64,000 bases of DNA from Candidatus Eiseniibacteriota bacterium (GTDB lineage Bacteria > Eisenbacteria > RBG-16-71-46 > CAIMUX01 > WJJG01), in NCBI GenBank assembly GCA_023129715.1, contig JAGMBO010000044.1, positions 1 to 64,000 of the forward strand, written 5' to 3'. The notes beneath the pieces are model-generated. The model was not told the DNA's origin. It was given only the letters and a program-made list of their open reading frames with translations, and made no database searches. The first letter of the stretch is position 1, and each line of letters begins with the position of its first letter. The position numbers were made by a program, and so were the translations under genes. Positions 17,552 to 27,420 of this stretch are shown here, one piece after another.

Positions 17552-17854
17552 ATGAAGACGAAGATTCGTCCTCTTGGAGACCGCATCCTTGTGAAGCGGC
17601 TCGACGAGACGAAGGAGCAACGCTCCACCGGCGGGATCATCATTCCCGACACCGCCAAGGAAAAGCCGATGGAAGGCCAGGTCGCCGCGGTGGGCCCGGG
17701 TCGCCGGACCGACGACGGCAAGCTGCAGAAGGTCGAGGTCAAGGTCGGTCAGCGGATCCTGATCGGCAAGTATGCCGGCACGGAAGTCAAGCTCGACGGC
17801 GATGAGTACGTGATCATGCGCGAGGATGATGTCCTCGGCGTTATCGAGAGCTAG
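17552..17854 (+). CDS. groES: Co-chaperonin GroES
   Basis: 100 residues, the standard length. The N-terminus [16 protein letters not shown], the mobile loop [24 protein letters not shown] and the C-terminal DDVLGVIE are diagnostic. It caps the GroEL ring during protein folding. AAAGGAGGAAGG lies just before the start. groEL begins 19 bp downstream, a classic operon. Confidence 0.98.
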   Translation: MKTKIRPLGDRILVKRLDETKEQRSTGGIIIPDTAKEKPMEGQVAAVGPGRRTDDGKLQKVEVKVGQRILIGKYAGTEVKLDGDEYVIMREDDVLGVIES

Positions 17855-17873
17855 AGAGAGAGAGGAGGCTGAC

Positions 17874-19514
17874 ATGGCTGCCAAGCAGATCATTTTCCAT
17901 GAAGAAGCGCGCCGGGCGATTCTTGCGGGCGTCGAGCTTCTGTCGAAAGCCGTCAAGGTGACGCTCGGCCCCCGGGGCCGCAATGTGATCCTGGAAAAGA
18001 AGTGGGGTTCCCCCACGATCACGAAGGATGGCGTCACGGTCGCCAAGGAGATCAGCCTGGAAGGCGCCTGGGACAACATGGGCGCCCAGATGGTGCGTGA
18101 GGTTGCCTCGAAGACCTCCGATGTCGCCGGTGACGGGACGACCACTGCGACCATCTTGGCCGAGTCGATCTTCCGCGAGGGCCTGCGCAACGTGACCGCC
18201 GGCAGCAATCCGATGCACCTGAAGCGCGGCGTCGAGAAGGCGGTGACGGTGGTTGTCGCCGAGCTCGAGAAGATGGCCAAGAAGGTCAGTGACTCGGGCC
18301 CAATTGAGCAGATCGCGACGATCTCGGCCAATGGCGACGAGACGATCGGCAAGATCATCGCCGAGGCGATGGACAAGGTCGGCAAAGAAGGCACGATCAC
18401 CGTCGAAGAGGCCAAGGCGATGGAGACGACCCTCGACGTCGTCGAGGGGATGGAGTTCGACAACGGCTACCTCTCGCCCTACTTCATCACCGACAAGGAC
18501 ACGATGGAGGTCGCGCTCGAGGACGCCCACATCCTGCTGCACGACAAGAAGGTCTCGAGCCTCAAGGACATTCTCCCGATCCTCGAGCAGGTCAGCCAGG
18601 CGGGCCGCGCGCTGGTGATCATTGCCGAGGATGTCGAGGGTGAGGCGCTGGCGACCCTGGTGGTCAACCGCCTGCGCGGCACGCTGCAGTGCTGCGCGGT
18701 CAAGGCCCCCGGCTTCGGTGATCGGCGCAAGGCGATGCTCGAAGACGTCGCGATCCTGATCGGCGGTTCGGTGATTTCCGAGGAGCAGGGGCGCAAGCTC
18801 GAGAGCGCCACGCTCAAGGACCTCGGTCGCTGCAAGTCGATCCGTATCGACAAGGACAACACGACGATCATCTCGGGTGCCGGCAAGACGGCCGACATCA
18901 AGGCGCGCATCGACCAGCTCTCGCGCCAGATCGATGATACGACCTCCGATTACGATCGCGAGAAGCTCCAGGAGCGTCGCGCGAAGCTCTCCGGCGGCGT
19001 GGCGGTGATCAGCGTCGGTGCCGCGACCGAGACGGAGATGAAGGAGAAGAAGGCGCGCGTCGAGGATGCGCTGCACGCTACCCGGGCGGCCGTCGAAGAG
19101 GGGATCGTCCCCGGCGGCGGGGTTGCCCTGCTGCGCTGCATCCCGGCGCTCGACAAGCTCGAGGAAGATGGTGACATCCAGCTCGGCATCAAGATCGTCC
19201 GCCGCGCGCTCGAGGATCCGATGCGCACGCTGGCCGACAACGCGGGTGTCGAGGGCAGCCTGGTCGTTCAGGAGGTCCGCAAGAACCCGAAGAAGAGCTT
19301 CGGCTACGACGTCGAGCGCGACGAGTATGTCGATATGCTCCAGGCCGGGATCATCGATCCGAAGAAGGTCACCCGCGCCGCGTTGCAGAATGCGGCTTCG
19401 ATCGCGGGCCTCATGCTGACGACCGAGGCGATGGTCTCCGAGATCCCGGAGAAGGAGAAGCCGATGCCGGGCGGCGGCGCGGGCGCCGGCGGCGGCGGCA
19501 TGGACATGTACTAG
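17874..19514 (+). CDS. groEL: Chaperonin GroEL
   Basis: 546 residues. It contains the ATP-binding segment [33 protein letters not shown] with the catalytic aspartate region, and the closing glycine/methionine-rich tail. ATP-driven folding chamber that works with GroES. Starts after AGGAGG, 19 bp behind groES. The tail is [13 protein letters not shown] rather than repeated GGM. A strong hairpin at 19611-19647 ends the operon. Confidence 0.98.
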   Translation: MAAKQIIFHEEARRAILAGVELLSKAVKVTLGPRGRNVILEKKWGSPTITKDGVTVAKEISLEGAWDNMGAQMVREVASKTSDVAGDGTTTATILAESIFREGLRNVTAGSNPMHLKRGVEKAVTVVVAELEKMAKKVSDSGPIEQIATISANGDETIGKIIAEAMDKVGKEGTITVEEAKAMETTLDVVEGMEFDNGYLSPYFITDKDTMEVALEDAHILLHDKKVSSLKDILPILEQVSQAGRALVIIAEDVEGEALATLVVNRLRGTLQCCAVKAPGFGDRRKAMLEDVAILIGGSVISEEQGRKLESATLKDLGRCKSIRIDKDNTTIISGAGKTADIKARIDQLSRQIDDTTSDYDREKLQERRAKLSGGVAVISVGAATETEMKEKKARVEDALHATRAAVEEGIVPGGGVALLRCIPALDKLEEDGDIQLGIKIVRRALEDPMRTLADNAGVEGSLVVQEVRKNPKKSFGYDVERDEYVDMLQAGIIDPKKVTRAALQNAASIAGLMLTTEAMVSEIPEKEKPMPGGGAGAGGGGMDMY

Positions 19515-19610
19515 ACGCTAGGCGAGCGCGCTGGCCTTGTTGCGCGCGCGGCTTCGGAAGGCGTGAAAGCCGAGGAGCCGGGCGGCAGTGAGGGCCGGCG
19601 AGCCTTTGGA

Positions 19611-19647
19611 GAGCCGCCCGTTCCCCGAGTAGGGGAGCGGGCGGCTT
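19611..19647. terminator. Hairpin terminator between groEL and glnA
   Basis: GAGCCGCCCG-TTCCCC, a five-base loop and GGGGAG-CGGGCGGC followed by TTCTTGCTT. It sits between the convergent groEL and glnA genes and probably serves both. Confidence 0.75.
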
Positions 19648-19689
19648 CTTGCTTGCCAGGGACGGGGCCTATCAAGGCCCGGATGGGGA

Positions 19690-21120
19690 TCAGAAATCGT
19701 AGTAGAGTGTCATTTCGTAGGGATGCGGTCGGTTGCGGACCTCCTCGGCCTCGCGGATCATTTTCTGCTCGACCCACGCCGGAACGAAGTCCTCGGGGAA
19801 GACATCCGCCTCGGTCAGAAACGCGTGGTCCTTCTCGAGTGCAGTGAGCGCCTCGCTGAGCGAGGTCGGCACCGGGGCGAGGCACCGCAGCGCCTTGCGC
19901 GAGAGATGACGGACGTTCTCGTTGATCGGTCCCCAGCCGAAGTCGCGCGGATCGATCTCGCGGCGAATTCCGTCGAGGCCGGCCATCAGCATTCCCGCCA
20001 TGGCGAGGTAGACGTTGCAGGTGCCGTCGGGGGGACGGAACTCGATGCGTTGCTCGGCCGCCTCGTTGGCGTACTTGGGCAAGCGGACCGCCGCGCTGCG
20101 ATTGGCGACTCCGTAGAAGAGCAGCGTCGGCGCCTCGAAGCCCGACACCAAGCGCTTGTACGAGTTGGTGCTCGGGTTGGTCAGCGCGAGCAGCGCGCGG
20201 CCATGTTCGAGCAGCCCGCCGATGTAGTGGAGGGCGAGCTTGCTCAGCCCATCGGGCCCCCGGCGGTCGAAGAAGAGATTGCGCCGGCCCTGGAGCAGGT
20301 TCTGATGGAAGTGCATGCCCGAGCCCGCTTCCGCATAGAGCGGCTTGGGCATGAAGGTCGCGCTGCGACCGTTGCGGACGGCGACGTTCTTGACAACATA
20401 CTTCGCCCACATCGTGCCGTCGGCGCATTTCATCATCGGCTGGCGGGCGAGTTCGATCTCGCACTGGCCGGGACCGCCGACCTCGTGGTGGTGATAGCGT
20501 ACCGGCATGCCCGCCGCCTCGATCATCCCCGACATTACCGTGCGCATCTTGTAGAGCCGGTCGAGCGGGGCGATGGCGTGGTAGCCCCCCTGGTGGGGGA
20601 TGTTATGTCCGAGCTGGGCATGTCCCGGGGCAGCCGTGTTCCAATCGGCCTCCTCAGAATCGATGCGGTAGAAGGACGAGTTGATCTCGTTGCCGTAGGA
20701 GACCTCACTGAAGACGTAGAATTCCAACTCCGCCAGCCAGAGACTGTCGGTGGCGATCCCGAGCTTGCGCATGAAGCTCTGCGCGCGCTGGGCGATGCCC
20801 CGGGGATCGCGGGAGAACCACTTGCGCGTGTCGACCTCGGCTGCCTGGCAGATGAGACTCAGCGTCGGGGTCTCCCAGAAGGGATCGAGCAGGGCCGTTT
20901 CCGGATCGGGAATCAGGGTCAGATCGCCCGCCTCCTTGCGCTTGAATCCCGCGACACTCGAGCCGTCGAAGGCAACGCCCCTGCGCAAGACACCCGGTCC
21001 GAAGGCGCTGACCGGCAAGGTCACGTGCTGCCAGCGGCCGAAGAGATCGGAGAACTTCAGGTCGATCATTTCGACACCGTGGCGGCGGATCAGGTTCTTG
21101 AGACCCTCGTAGCCCTTCAT
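19690..21120 (-). CDS. glnA: Glutamine synthetase (type I fold)
   Basis: 476 residues, normal for GSI. It has the beta-grasp start (VEMIDLKFSDLFGRW, GVAFDGSSVAGF), the glutamate metal ligands (LAELEFYVF), GSGMHFHQNL with its active-site histidine, NPSTNSYKRLV, NRSAAVRLP and EFRPPDGTCNVYLAMAGML. It makes glutamine from glutamate, ammonia and ATP. The tyrosine loop adenylylated in enterobacterial GSI (NLYDLP) is absent here (GPINENVRHLSRKAL), so control is probably by feedback or transcription. AAGGAAG precedes the start. A 34-bp tandem array lies directly upstream, starting 61 bp from the start codon. Confidence 0.95.
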   Translation of the reverse strand: MKGYEGLKNLIRRHGVEMIDLKFSDLFGRWQHVTLPVSAFGPGVLRRGVAFDGSSVAGFKRKEAGDLTLIPDPETALLDPFWETPTLSLICQAAEVDTRKWFSRDPRGIAQRAQSFMRKLGIATDSLWLAELEFYVFSEVSYGNEINSSFYRIDSEEADWNTAAPGHAQLGHNIPHQGGYHAIAPLDRLYKMRTVMSGMIEAAGMPVRYHHHEVGGPGQCEIELARQPMMKCADGTMWAKYVVKNVAVRNGRSATFMPKPLYAEAGSGMHFHQNLLQGRRNLFFDRRGPDGLSKLALHYIGGLLEHGRALLALTNPSTNSYKRLVSGFEAPTLLFYGVANRSAAVRLPKYANEAAEQRIEFRPPDGTCNVYLAMAGMLMAGLDGIRREIDPRDFGWGPINENVRHLSRKALRCLAPVPTSLSEALTALEKDHAFLTEADVFPEDFVPAWVEQKMIREAEEVRNRPHPYEMTLYYDF

Positions 21121-21180
21121 CGCGTCTTCCTTTCGTCGCTTCCGGCTCTGCCGGGTGCCATGCGGTGGTGCTTACCCGCT

Positions 21181-21384
21181 TGCCCCTGTCGCCTGGGCGG
21201 TGTCAATTCCCGTTTGCCCCTGTCGTCTGGGTGGTGCCCATTCCCGCTTGCTCCTGTCGCCTGGGCGGTGCCGATTCCCGCTTGCCCCTGTCGCCTGGGC
21301 GGTGTCAATTCCCGTTTGCCCCTGTCGCCTGGGCGGTGCCGATTCCCGCTTGCCCCTGTCGTCTGGGCGGCGCCCATCGAGGGA
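21181..21384. repeat. Tandem array of a 34-bp unit (six copies)
   Basis: Units begin at 21181, 21215, 21249, 21283, 21317 and 21351, each starting TGCCCCTGTCGCCTGGGCGG or a near variant and continuing with a variable TGCCGATTCCCGC-type part. The sixth diverges at its end. There are no spacers, so it is not a CRISPR. The array fills most of the 336-bp gap between divergent glnA and hflX and would lie in the glnA leader or promoter. Confidence 0.95.
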
Positions 21385-21456
21385 GAAAAATGGTAGCCCA
21401 TCGGGCCAAGAGCATTCAAGAGATACGCGTTTCTGCTATCATAGGAGCGGAGGACT

Positions 21457-22767
21457 ATGAGTCGACGCCGTACTGCGGATGACGAGGGAGCCACGTCGCA
21501 GCCCACCGGGGGGAGGCGTAGTGGTCGGGAGCGCGCCTCGGGAACGGGCCGGAGCGGTCCGTTCGAGACGGCTCCCCGGGCCGAGCGCGCGCTGCTCGTT
21601 GGACTCTCCGGCAACGGCCGGGGGGAGGCGCGCCGGGGTGCGGGGATCGCCGGGCCGGTCTCGCCGCCCGCCGGGGAGGGACTCGGCGAACTCGCCCAGC
21701 TTGCCGAGGCGGCCGGCAGCGAAGTCGTCGGCCGCCTTTTCCAGCGGCCCGCCGGTCGCCGGCCGGGCACCTTCCTGAGCAAGGGCAAGCTCGAGGAGCT
21801 CGGTCAACTCGCCGACGCGCAAGAGGCCGATCTGATCATCTTCGATGAGAATCTCTCCCCCGTTCAGACGCGCAATCTGCAGGAGTCGCTTCAACGCAAG
21901 GTCCTCGACCGCACCGAGTTGATCCTCGACATCTTCGCCACCCGGGCGCGCACCCGCGAAGCCCAGCTCCAGGTCGAGCTCGCCCAGCTGCAGTACCTGC
22001 TGCCGCGACTGACCCGCATGTGGGTGCACCTCTCCCGACTCGGAGGGGGCATCGGCACGCGGGGACCGGGCGAGACGCAGCTCGAGGTCGACCGCCGGCG
22101 CGTGCGGCAACGCATCAGTGCGCTCAAGCGCCGGTTGGTCGCCGTCGAGCGTGAGCGGGCCGTCCAGCAGCGCCGCCGGCGGGAGATGTTCCGCGTCTCT
22201 CTGATCGGGTATACCAACGCGGGCAAGTCGACGCTTTTCAATGCGCTCACCCACGCCACAGTGCCGACCGAGGACAAGCTCTTTGCAACGCTCGATACGA
22301 CCACCCGCCGGCTCGTCCTCGAATCGGGGGAAGTCCTGTTGCTCTCTGATACGGTCGGCTTCATCCGCAAGCTTCCGCATCACCTCGTCGCATCCTTCCG
22401 CGCAACACTGCGCGAAGTGCGCGAAGCCGACCTGCTGGCGCATGTCGTCGACGCCTCGCACCCATGTTTGCGTGAGCAGATGGCGGCGGTCGGCGAGGTG
22501 CTCGATGAACTGCTCGATGGACATGCGGTGCGCCAGATCGTCGTGCTCAACAAGGCCGATCTGCTCTCCGAGACCGAGCGGCTCGCGCTCGCGACCGAGA
22601 TCCCATGTGCCGTCATGCTGGCGGCGACCGATCCCGGAGATGTGGCCCGCTTTCGCGACCATCTCGCCCAGGCCTCCCGCGGCGAGGGCTGGAGCGCCCG
22701 GCGGGGCGGCCGCTGCCCGCGCGCTGCCGATGCGGTAGCGCCCCTGCCGGGAGGTGGTCGCGCGTGA
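21457..22767 (+). CDS. hflX: GTPase HflX
   Basis: 436 residues. The HflX-specific N-domain has SKGKLEELGQLA, IIFDENLSPVQTRNLQ and DRTELILDIFATRARTREAQLQ; the linker has the glycine-rich RLGGGIGTRGPGETQLE; the G domain has G1 GYTNAGKST, G3 DTVGFIRKLPHHLV and G4 NKAD. HflX binds the 50S subunit and splits stalled ribosomes. The first 45 residues are a poorly conserved basic leader. The start is supported by AGGAGCGGAGG. Confidence 0.95.
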   Translation: MSRRRTADDEGATSQPTGGRRSGRERASGTGRSGPFETAPRAERALLVGLSGNGRGEARRGAGIAGPVSPPAGEGLGELAQLAEAAGSEVVGRLFQRPAGRRPGTFLSKGKLEELGQLADAQEADLIIFDENLSPVQTRNLQESLQRKVLDRTELILDIFATRARTREAQLQVELAQLQYLLPRLTRMWVHLSRLGGGIGTRGPGETQLEVDRRRVRQRISALKRRLVAVERERAVQQRRRREMFRVSLIGYTNAGKSTLFNALTHATVPTEDKLFATLDTTTRRLVLESGEVLLLSDTVGFIRKLPHHLVASFRATLREVREADLLAHVVDASHPCLREQMAAVGEVLDELLDGHAVRQIVVLNKADLLSETERLALATEIPCAVMLAATDPGDVARFRDHLAQASRGEGWSARRGGRCPRAADAVAPLPGGGRA

Positions 22768-22809
22768 GGGCTGCCGGCCGGTGAGCGCCGACGGTGCGGC
22801 GGGGCGAGA

Positions 22810-24159
22810 ATGATGCACGCGGAGCCGGTAGCGAGTGATCCTCTTGATGCCTCGCGGCTCGATCGCTGGCTCTGGAGCCGTGCGCGCCGCGAGTGGCTGA
22901 CATCTCTGCGCGCCGCGATGACGGGCTGTTCCACTCGCGTCGAGCTCGAAGCCGCGCCGTTCTGGCGACGGGAGGGCCCGCGGCTCGATCGGCTCATGAC
23001 CCGCGTGCAGACCGGAGCGCCTGGAACGGGCCGGCCCCCCTGGCAGTCGGCCTGGCCGGAAGCGCCCCCCCGTGGCGGGGGACGTGCCGAAGACCTTGGC
23101 TGCCTGCGCCTCGTCCACTGGAATATCCTCAAGGGGATCGCCTTTGCGGAGATCCTTGCTGTCCTGGAAGAGAACTCCTGCCTGCGCTCCCCCGATATCC
23201 TCCTGCTCAACGAGATCGACGTCGGGATGGCCCGCTCGGGCAACCGGCACGTCGCTGCCGAGCTGGGCGCGCGCCTTGGGATGCATTGGGCCTTCCTGCC
23301 CAACTACCTCGAGCTGACCAAGGGGCCGGGCCGGGAGGCGGACGCCCCCGGCGAGAACCGGATCGGCCTCCATGGCCTGGCGATTCTGACCCGGCGGCCG
23401 CCCCGCCGGCTGAGGCCCGCGCCGCTTCCGGAATGTTTCGACATGTTCGCCTTCGCCGAGAAGCGCTACGGGCGGCGGGCGGGGTTGCTCGCGCTTCCGG
23501 CGAGCGGTCCGGTGGTGGGGAGCGTGCATCTGGAGGTGCGGGGAACCCCCGCCTGCCGCGCCCGGCAGATGGGGGCTCTGCTCGCCACGCTCGAGCGGGA
23601 ACTCGCCGCCGGCAGCCTCCTCGACGACCCGCCGCGGACCCCGGCAGTGATCGGGGCGGGGACGGCCGGCGGCGGCATCCTGCCGCCCTCTCCGCCGGTC
23701 GTGCTCGGTGGCGATCTGAACACGCACACCTTCGTGCGCGGATCGCTGGGGGCCAAGGCGCGCGGCTACCTGCGCATCCTGAGGCTTTCCCGGGACGCAC
23801 TGGCGCAACAGCTCAGCGAGCCCTGGCGCGCCGGGCGCGAACCGCTCTTCGGCCTCCTGGAGCGCCACGGTTTCGCCTGGGCACCCTTCAACGATTGCCG
23901 CCCGACGGCAGCCGAGATGCTCGGGCGTATCGAGGAGGTGGGCGGGTGTTTTCGCGGGGTGCAGCGGGCGTTCCTGGCGCCGCTGGGGGGAGGCTCGCGC
24001 CGGATCCCGCTGCGGCTCGACTGGTTCGCCGGCCGGGGGGTGACCCTGGCAGCCGATGCGGCGCCGGTGACCGTGGGGGAACCCTCGCTCGACGACGTGC
24101 CTTCCGATCACCTGCCGATCACCCTCGACATCGCCTGGCCGACCGGACAGCCGGACTGA
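22810..24159 (+). CDS. Endonuclease/exonuclease/phosphatase-fold protein
   Basis: 449 residues. The EEP (DNase I-like) fold begins near residue 98 (LRLVHWNILKG). Catalytic motifs are visible: LLNEIDVG (metal-binding glutamate), VLGGDLNTHTF (Asp/Asn pair) and SDHLPITLDI (final Asp-His). The first 95 residues are a family-specific extension. No signal peptide. Members include nucleases, phosphodiesterases and lipid phosphatases, so the substrate is open. It starts 42 bp after hflX on the same strand and is likely co-transcribed. Confidence 0.8.
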   Translation: MMHAEPVASDPLDASRLDRWLWSRARREWLTSLRAAMTGCSTRVELEAAPFWRREGPRLDRLMTRVQTGAPGTGRPPWQSAWPEAPPRGGGRAEDLGCLRLVHWNILKGIAFAEILAVLEENSCLRSPDILLLNEIDVGMARSGNRHVAAELGARLGMHWAFLPNYLELTKGPGREADAPGENRIGLHGLAILTRRPPRRLRPAPLPECFDMFAFAEKRYGRRAGLLALPASGPVVGSVHLEVRGTPACRARQMGALLATLERELAAGSLLDDPPRTPAVIGAGTAGGGILPPSPPVVLGGDLNTHTFVRGSLGAKARGYLRILRLSRDALAQQLSEPWRAGREPLFGLLERHGFAWAPFNDCRPTAAEMLGRIEEVGGCFRGVQRAFLAPLGGGSRRIPLRLDWFAGRGVTLAADAAPVTVGEPSLDDVPSDHLPITLDIAWPTGQPD

Positions 24160-24222
24160 GTGGCTTCGCGCGCGGCAAGCCCGCGGGCACCCCGGCACAG
24201 CCACCTCCGCGCAGCGGGTGAC

Positions 24223-25764
24223 TCAGGCGGGTTGCGACTCGGCCTCCATGATCACCAGGTTCTCGCGCAGGAAGGGAAGTATGCGGTCGAGCGAGTCGAC
24301 GACTTCGGGATCGAGCTGCGAGCCGCGCACGCGGCGGATCTCATCGAGCGCTTCGTCCTCCCCGCGTGGTTGGCGGTAGGGGCGGCGCGAGGTCAGCGCG
24401 TCGAAGGTATCGGCGACGGCGATGATCCGGGCCGCGCGCGGGATGCCTTCGCCGGCGATTCCGAGCGGGTAGCCGCCGCCCGCGTAGCGTTCGTGATGCA
24501 GCAGCACTGCCTGGGATGCGTCCTGAAGCTGGCGGATGTGGCTCAGGACCTGATAGCCGCGCTGGGGATGCTGCTTGACGATATCGTACTCCTCGCGGGT
24601 CAGTCGTCCGGGTTTGTTGAGAATGGATTCGGGCATCCCGATCTTGCCGACATCGTGGAGCAGCGAGGCCCATTTCAGCGACTCCAGCTCGGTCGTCGTC
24701 AGCCCGAGCTCCTTGCCGAGCAGCATCGAGAGCAGATGGACCCGCGTAGAGTGGCCCGAGGTGTAGTGGTCCTTCGCCTCGATCGTGCTCACCAGCGCCC
24801 GTACCGTCGAGAGCAGGAACGCCTCGTGATTCTGTTGGAAGCCACCCGCCCGCAAGGCGAGTTTGAGTTGCTCGGCCAGCGACTCGATCAGCCCCATCTC
24901 CCCTGCCCCGAAGGGGCGAGCGTCGGCCCGCACCAAACAGAGCAGTCCCGCGGAATGCCCGCGCGGGGGCAGAAGGGCATAGGCAAGCTGGGCAGGCATG
25001 GGAAGGCTCAACGGGGCGCGCAGGATCGCGGTTGCCTTCGCCTGGGTGACCAGGGGCTCCGCGCGGCGCGGGCGCACGCGGTCGCGGAGATGTTCGCCCA
25101 GACGCCGCGCCAGAGTCTCGTCGAACCACTCGGGGCGCCGCCGGGAGTTTCTGCGGGGCGCCAGCAGCAACCAGCGCCTCCCCGGCAGCGAGAGCAACGC
25201 GGCATCCGATCCGGTTGTCCGGCGGCATTCCTCGAGGATGAACTCGAGCGTGCCGCGCAGATCGGGCGAGTGGGCGAGCCGCTCAGTGATGCGATGGAGC
25301 AGATCGACCCGCGAGCGGCTGTCGGCCAGCGCGTCGACCATCGAGTGGTTCTGCCGCAGCAGCTCGAGGTGCTGTCCCAGGACGCGGGCGAGATCTTCGA
25401 GGAACACCTCCACCGCCTGCGGCGGCGACTCCGGTGGGGTGCCCCGCGAGGCCTGGTTCGTCGTTTGGGACCAGGCCAGGATCGCCGCCAGGCCGCCGCG
25501 GGTGCGCACCGGCACGGCCCGCAGCTCGCCGCCGGCCGCGTCACGCCCGCTGATCGTGGTGTGGTGGGCCGCGGCACGGCTGACCACATCGCTCAAGGCC
25601 GCATCGGGCGGCCCGGCGGCGGACCGGGGGGCGGAGAGAATCACGTGCAGCTGTTCGGACCAGACGGTCAACGATCCGCCCAGCACCCGGGCGGCGCTAC
25701 GCAAGAGGCTAGCGAATCGCGTCTGCAGGAATCGATCTGGCGCGGCGCTGTGTAGGCTGGTCAT
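24223..25764 (-). CDS. HD-GYP domain protein, probable cyclic-di-GMP phosphodiesterase
   Basis: 513 residues. About 1-170 has no clear assignment, 170-320 looks like a GAF sensor domain, and 325-495 is an HD-GYP domain. Key motifs: GHSTRVHLLS, LLHDVGKIGMPESILNKPG (the HD pair near 370), HHERYAGGGYP (the GYP signature reads GGYP) and DTFDALTSRRPYR. HD-GYP enzymes hydrolyse cyclic di-GMP. The start at 25764 has GGAAAG ahead. Convergent with the EEP gene (63 bp apart) and divergent from the SurA-like gene. Confidence 0.88.
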   Translation of the reverse strand: MTSLHSAAPDRFLQTRFASLLRSAARVLGGSLTVWSEQLHVILSAPRSAAGPPDAALSDVVSRAAAHHTTISGRDAAGGELRAVPVRTRGGLAAILAWSQTTNQASRGTPPESPPQAVEVFLEDLARVLGQHLELLRQNHSMVDALADSRSRVDLLHRITERLAHSPDLRGTLEFILEECRRTTGSDAALLSLPGRRWLLLAPRRNSRRRPEWFDETLARRLGEHLRDRVRPRRAEPLVTQAKATAILRAPLSLPMPAQLAYALLPPRGHSAGLLCLVRADARPFGAGEMGLIESLAEQLKLALRAGGFQQNHEAFLLSTVRALVSTIEAKDHYTSGHSTRVHLLSMLLGKELGLTTTELESLKWASLLHDVGKIGMPESILNKPGRLTREEYDIVKQHPQRGYQVLSHIRQLQDASQAVLLHHERYAGGGYPLGIAGEGIPRAARIIAVADTFDALTSRRPYRQPRGEDEALDEIRRVRGSQLDPEVVDSLDRILPFLRENLVIMEAESQPA

Positions 25765-26040
25765 GATCGCGGACTTTCCTTCCCGATGCGCGCAGGCGAG
25801 TGTGCCGGATGTTGCCTCCGGCTCTCGGTCGGGCGAGCGGCGTGGGGCCCCGCCGGCAGGCGCCCTTTTCCGGACCGGCACCAATGTCTCTAATCGGTTG
25901 ACGGGGCCGCTTTCTGCGCCTGCTTGTGCACTGCCCGGGGGTGGAAATCGGCTTTCTGGTTGGATCCCGCCGGGGGCTCGACTATTCTGCGGGCGCTTCT
26001 TGAGGAGCATGGGGAGACGGCGACGGTAGCAAGGTGTGCC

Positions 26041-27420
26041 ATGAAGCGAGAGGCCGCGATGCAAAGCGCTAACCGATCAGCAGATCGCCGAACTTGGGGC
26101 GGCCTGCCACCAGTTGGGCGGGTGGCTGGAATCATGCTGGCTCTGTTCCTGCTGGGCGCCCCGGTGGGCGGGCAGACGGAGGTGATCGAGCGGGTCGTCG
26201 CCGCGGTCGAGGATCAGCCGATTCTGCTCAGTGAGATCCAGGGACGCCTGATCATGGAACTCGAGCAGCTCGGCGTCGATCCGGGCGACTCCGCCACGGT
26301 GCACCAGGTGCGCGACGATCTGATCGAGTCGATGATCAATGAGCGGGTCCTGCGGCTCGAGGCCGAGAAGGTCGGCTTTCAGGTCTCGGATGAAGAGATC
26401 GCCCGCGAGGTCGATGCGGCCGTCGAGCGTAACAAGCGACTGCTTGGCTCGGAGGAGATGTTCCAGCTGCAGCTCGAGCGCGAGGGCTACACCGAGGATG
26501 AGTTGCGCCAGCGCTTCAGTGAGGATGCGCGCCGTCAGATCCTCGCCACGCGGCTGCTACAGGCCGAAGTCGGCCGCCGGATCGAGGTGACCCGCCAGGA
26601 GGTTCGCGAGTATTTCGAGCAACACCGCGACGAGCTGCCCCAGCGTGAGGCGGTGCTGCACATGCAGCGCATCGTCGTCGTGGCCAATCCCGACTCGACC
26701 GTGCTGGCGCGCACGCGCGAGCTCGCTGAAGATGTCGCCGGCCGGATCCGCGCCGGCGAGCTGACCATCGCCGATGCCGCCCGCCGCTACTCCGACGATC
26801 CCAACGGTCGCTCCGGCGGCGATTTGCACCGCATCCAGCGCGGTGACCTCGTCGGTCGCCTGGGAGAGCCCTTCGAGCAGCAGGTGTTCGCGCTGGAGAC
26901 CGGCCAGATCAGTGAGCCGCTGCGCAGTCCGCTCGGCTTCCACCTCGTCTTTGCCCACGAACGCGCCGAGGATGGTTCCTGGGTCCACCTGAGCCACGTG
27001 CTCTTCTCGGTTGCCGTGCTGCGGGCCGACGTCGCCGACGCGTACGAGCGGGCGCTCCGGATCCGGGAAGAAGCACTCGCCGGGAAGCCGTTCGAGGAGC
27101 TGGCGCGCGAATACTCCGAGGCTCCCGAGGCGGCGGAGGGAGGCGATCTGGGCTGGCTGCCGCTCGCGGCCCTCGAAGAGGCCCTGCGCGTGGCGCTCGC
27201 GGATCTGCCCCAGGACGAGCCGAGCGAGGTCGTCGAAATCGGTGGCGCGTTCCTGATCCTCCGCTACCTCGGGCGGGAGGAGGCGCGGCCCTACGCCTTC
27301 GAGGAGATCGAGACGGAACTGACCGATTTGGTGCACCAGGTGCGCATGGAAGAGGCCTATGCGCGCTACGTTGAGCGCCTCAAGGCCGACTACTACATCG
27401 AGCGGCGCCAATGGGAGTGA
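26041..27420 (+). CDS. SurA-like periplasmic peptidyl-prolyl isomerase/chaperone
   Basis: 459 residues with an N-terminal hydrophobic export segment (about 28-45). A SurA N-terminal chaperone domain follows (VIERVVAAVEDQPILLSEIQ), then two parvulin-type domains, about 205-300 (ARRYSDDPNGRSGGDL, SPLGFHLVFAHE) and 310-420 (AREYSEAPEAAEGGDLGW). It would help outer-membrane proteins fold in the periplasm, fitting the many such proteins nearby. An alternative ATG at 26059, with GAGAGG ahead, is about as well supported. The end overlaps the next gene by 10 bp. First gene of a long coupled operon. Confidence 0.85.
   Translation: MKREAAMQSANRSADRRTWGGLPPVGRVAGIMLALFLLGAPVGGQTEVIERVVAAVEDQPILLSEIQGRLIMELEQLGVDPGDSATVHQVRDDLIESMINERVLRLEAEKVGFQVSDEEIAREVDAAVERNKRLLGSEEMFQLQLEREGYTEDELRQRFSEDARRQILATRLLQAEVGRRIEVTRQEVREYFEQHRDELPQREAVLHMQRIVVVANPDSTVLARTRELAEDVAGRIRAGELTIADAARRYSDDPNGRSGGDLHRIQRGDLVGRLGEPFEQQVFALETGQISEPLRSPLGFHLVFAHERAEDGSWVHLSHVLFSVAVLRADVADAYERALRIREEALAGKPFEELAREYSEAPEAAEGGDLGWLPLAALEEALRVALADLPQDEPSEVVEIGGAFLILRYLGREEARPYAFEEIETELTDLVHQVRMEEAYARYVERLKADYYIERRQWE

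Noticed and set aside
21181-21384. CRISPR array
   Set aside because: The repeats are directly contiguous with no unique spacers, and no cas gene is near.
21439-24204. Very long minus-strand open frame opposite hflX and the EEP gene
   Set aside because: It is low-complexity, Arg/Pro/Gly-rich and antisense to two well-supported genes; a high-GC artefact. The same applies to the 791-codon frame opposite the DUF4175-like gene (43753-46128).
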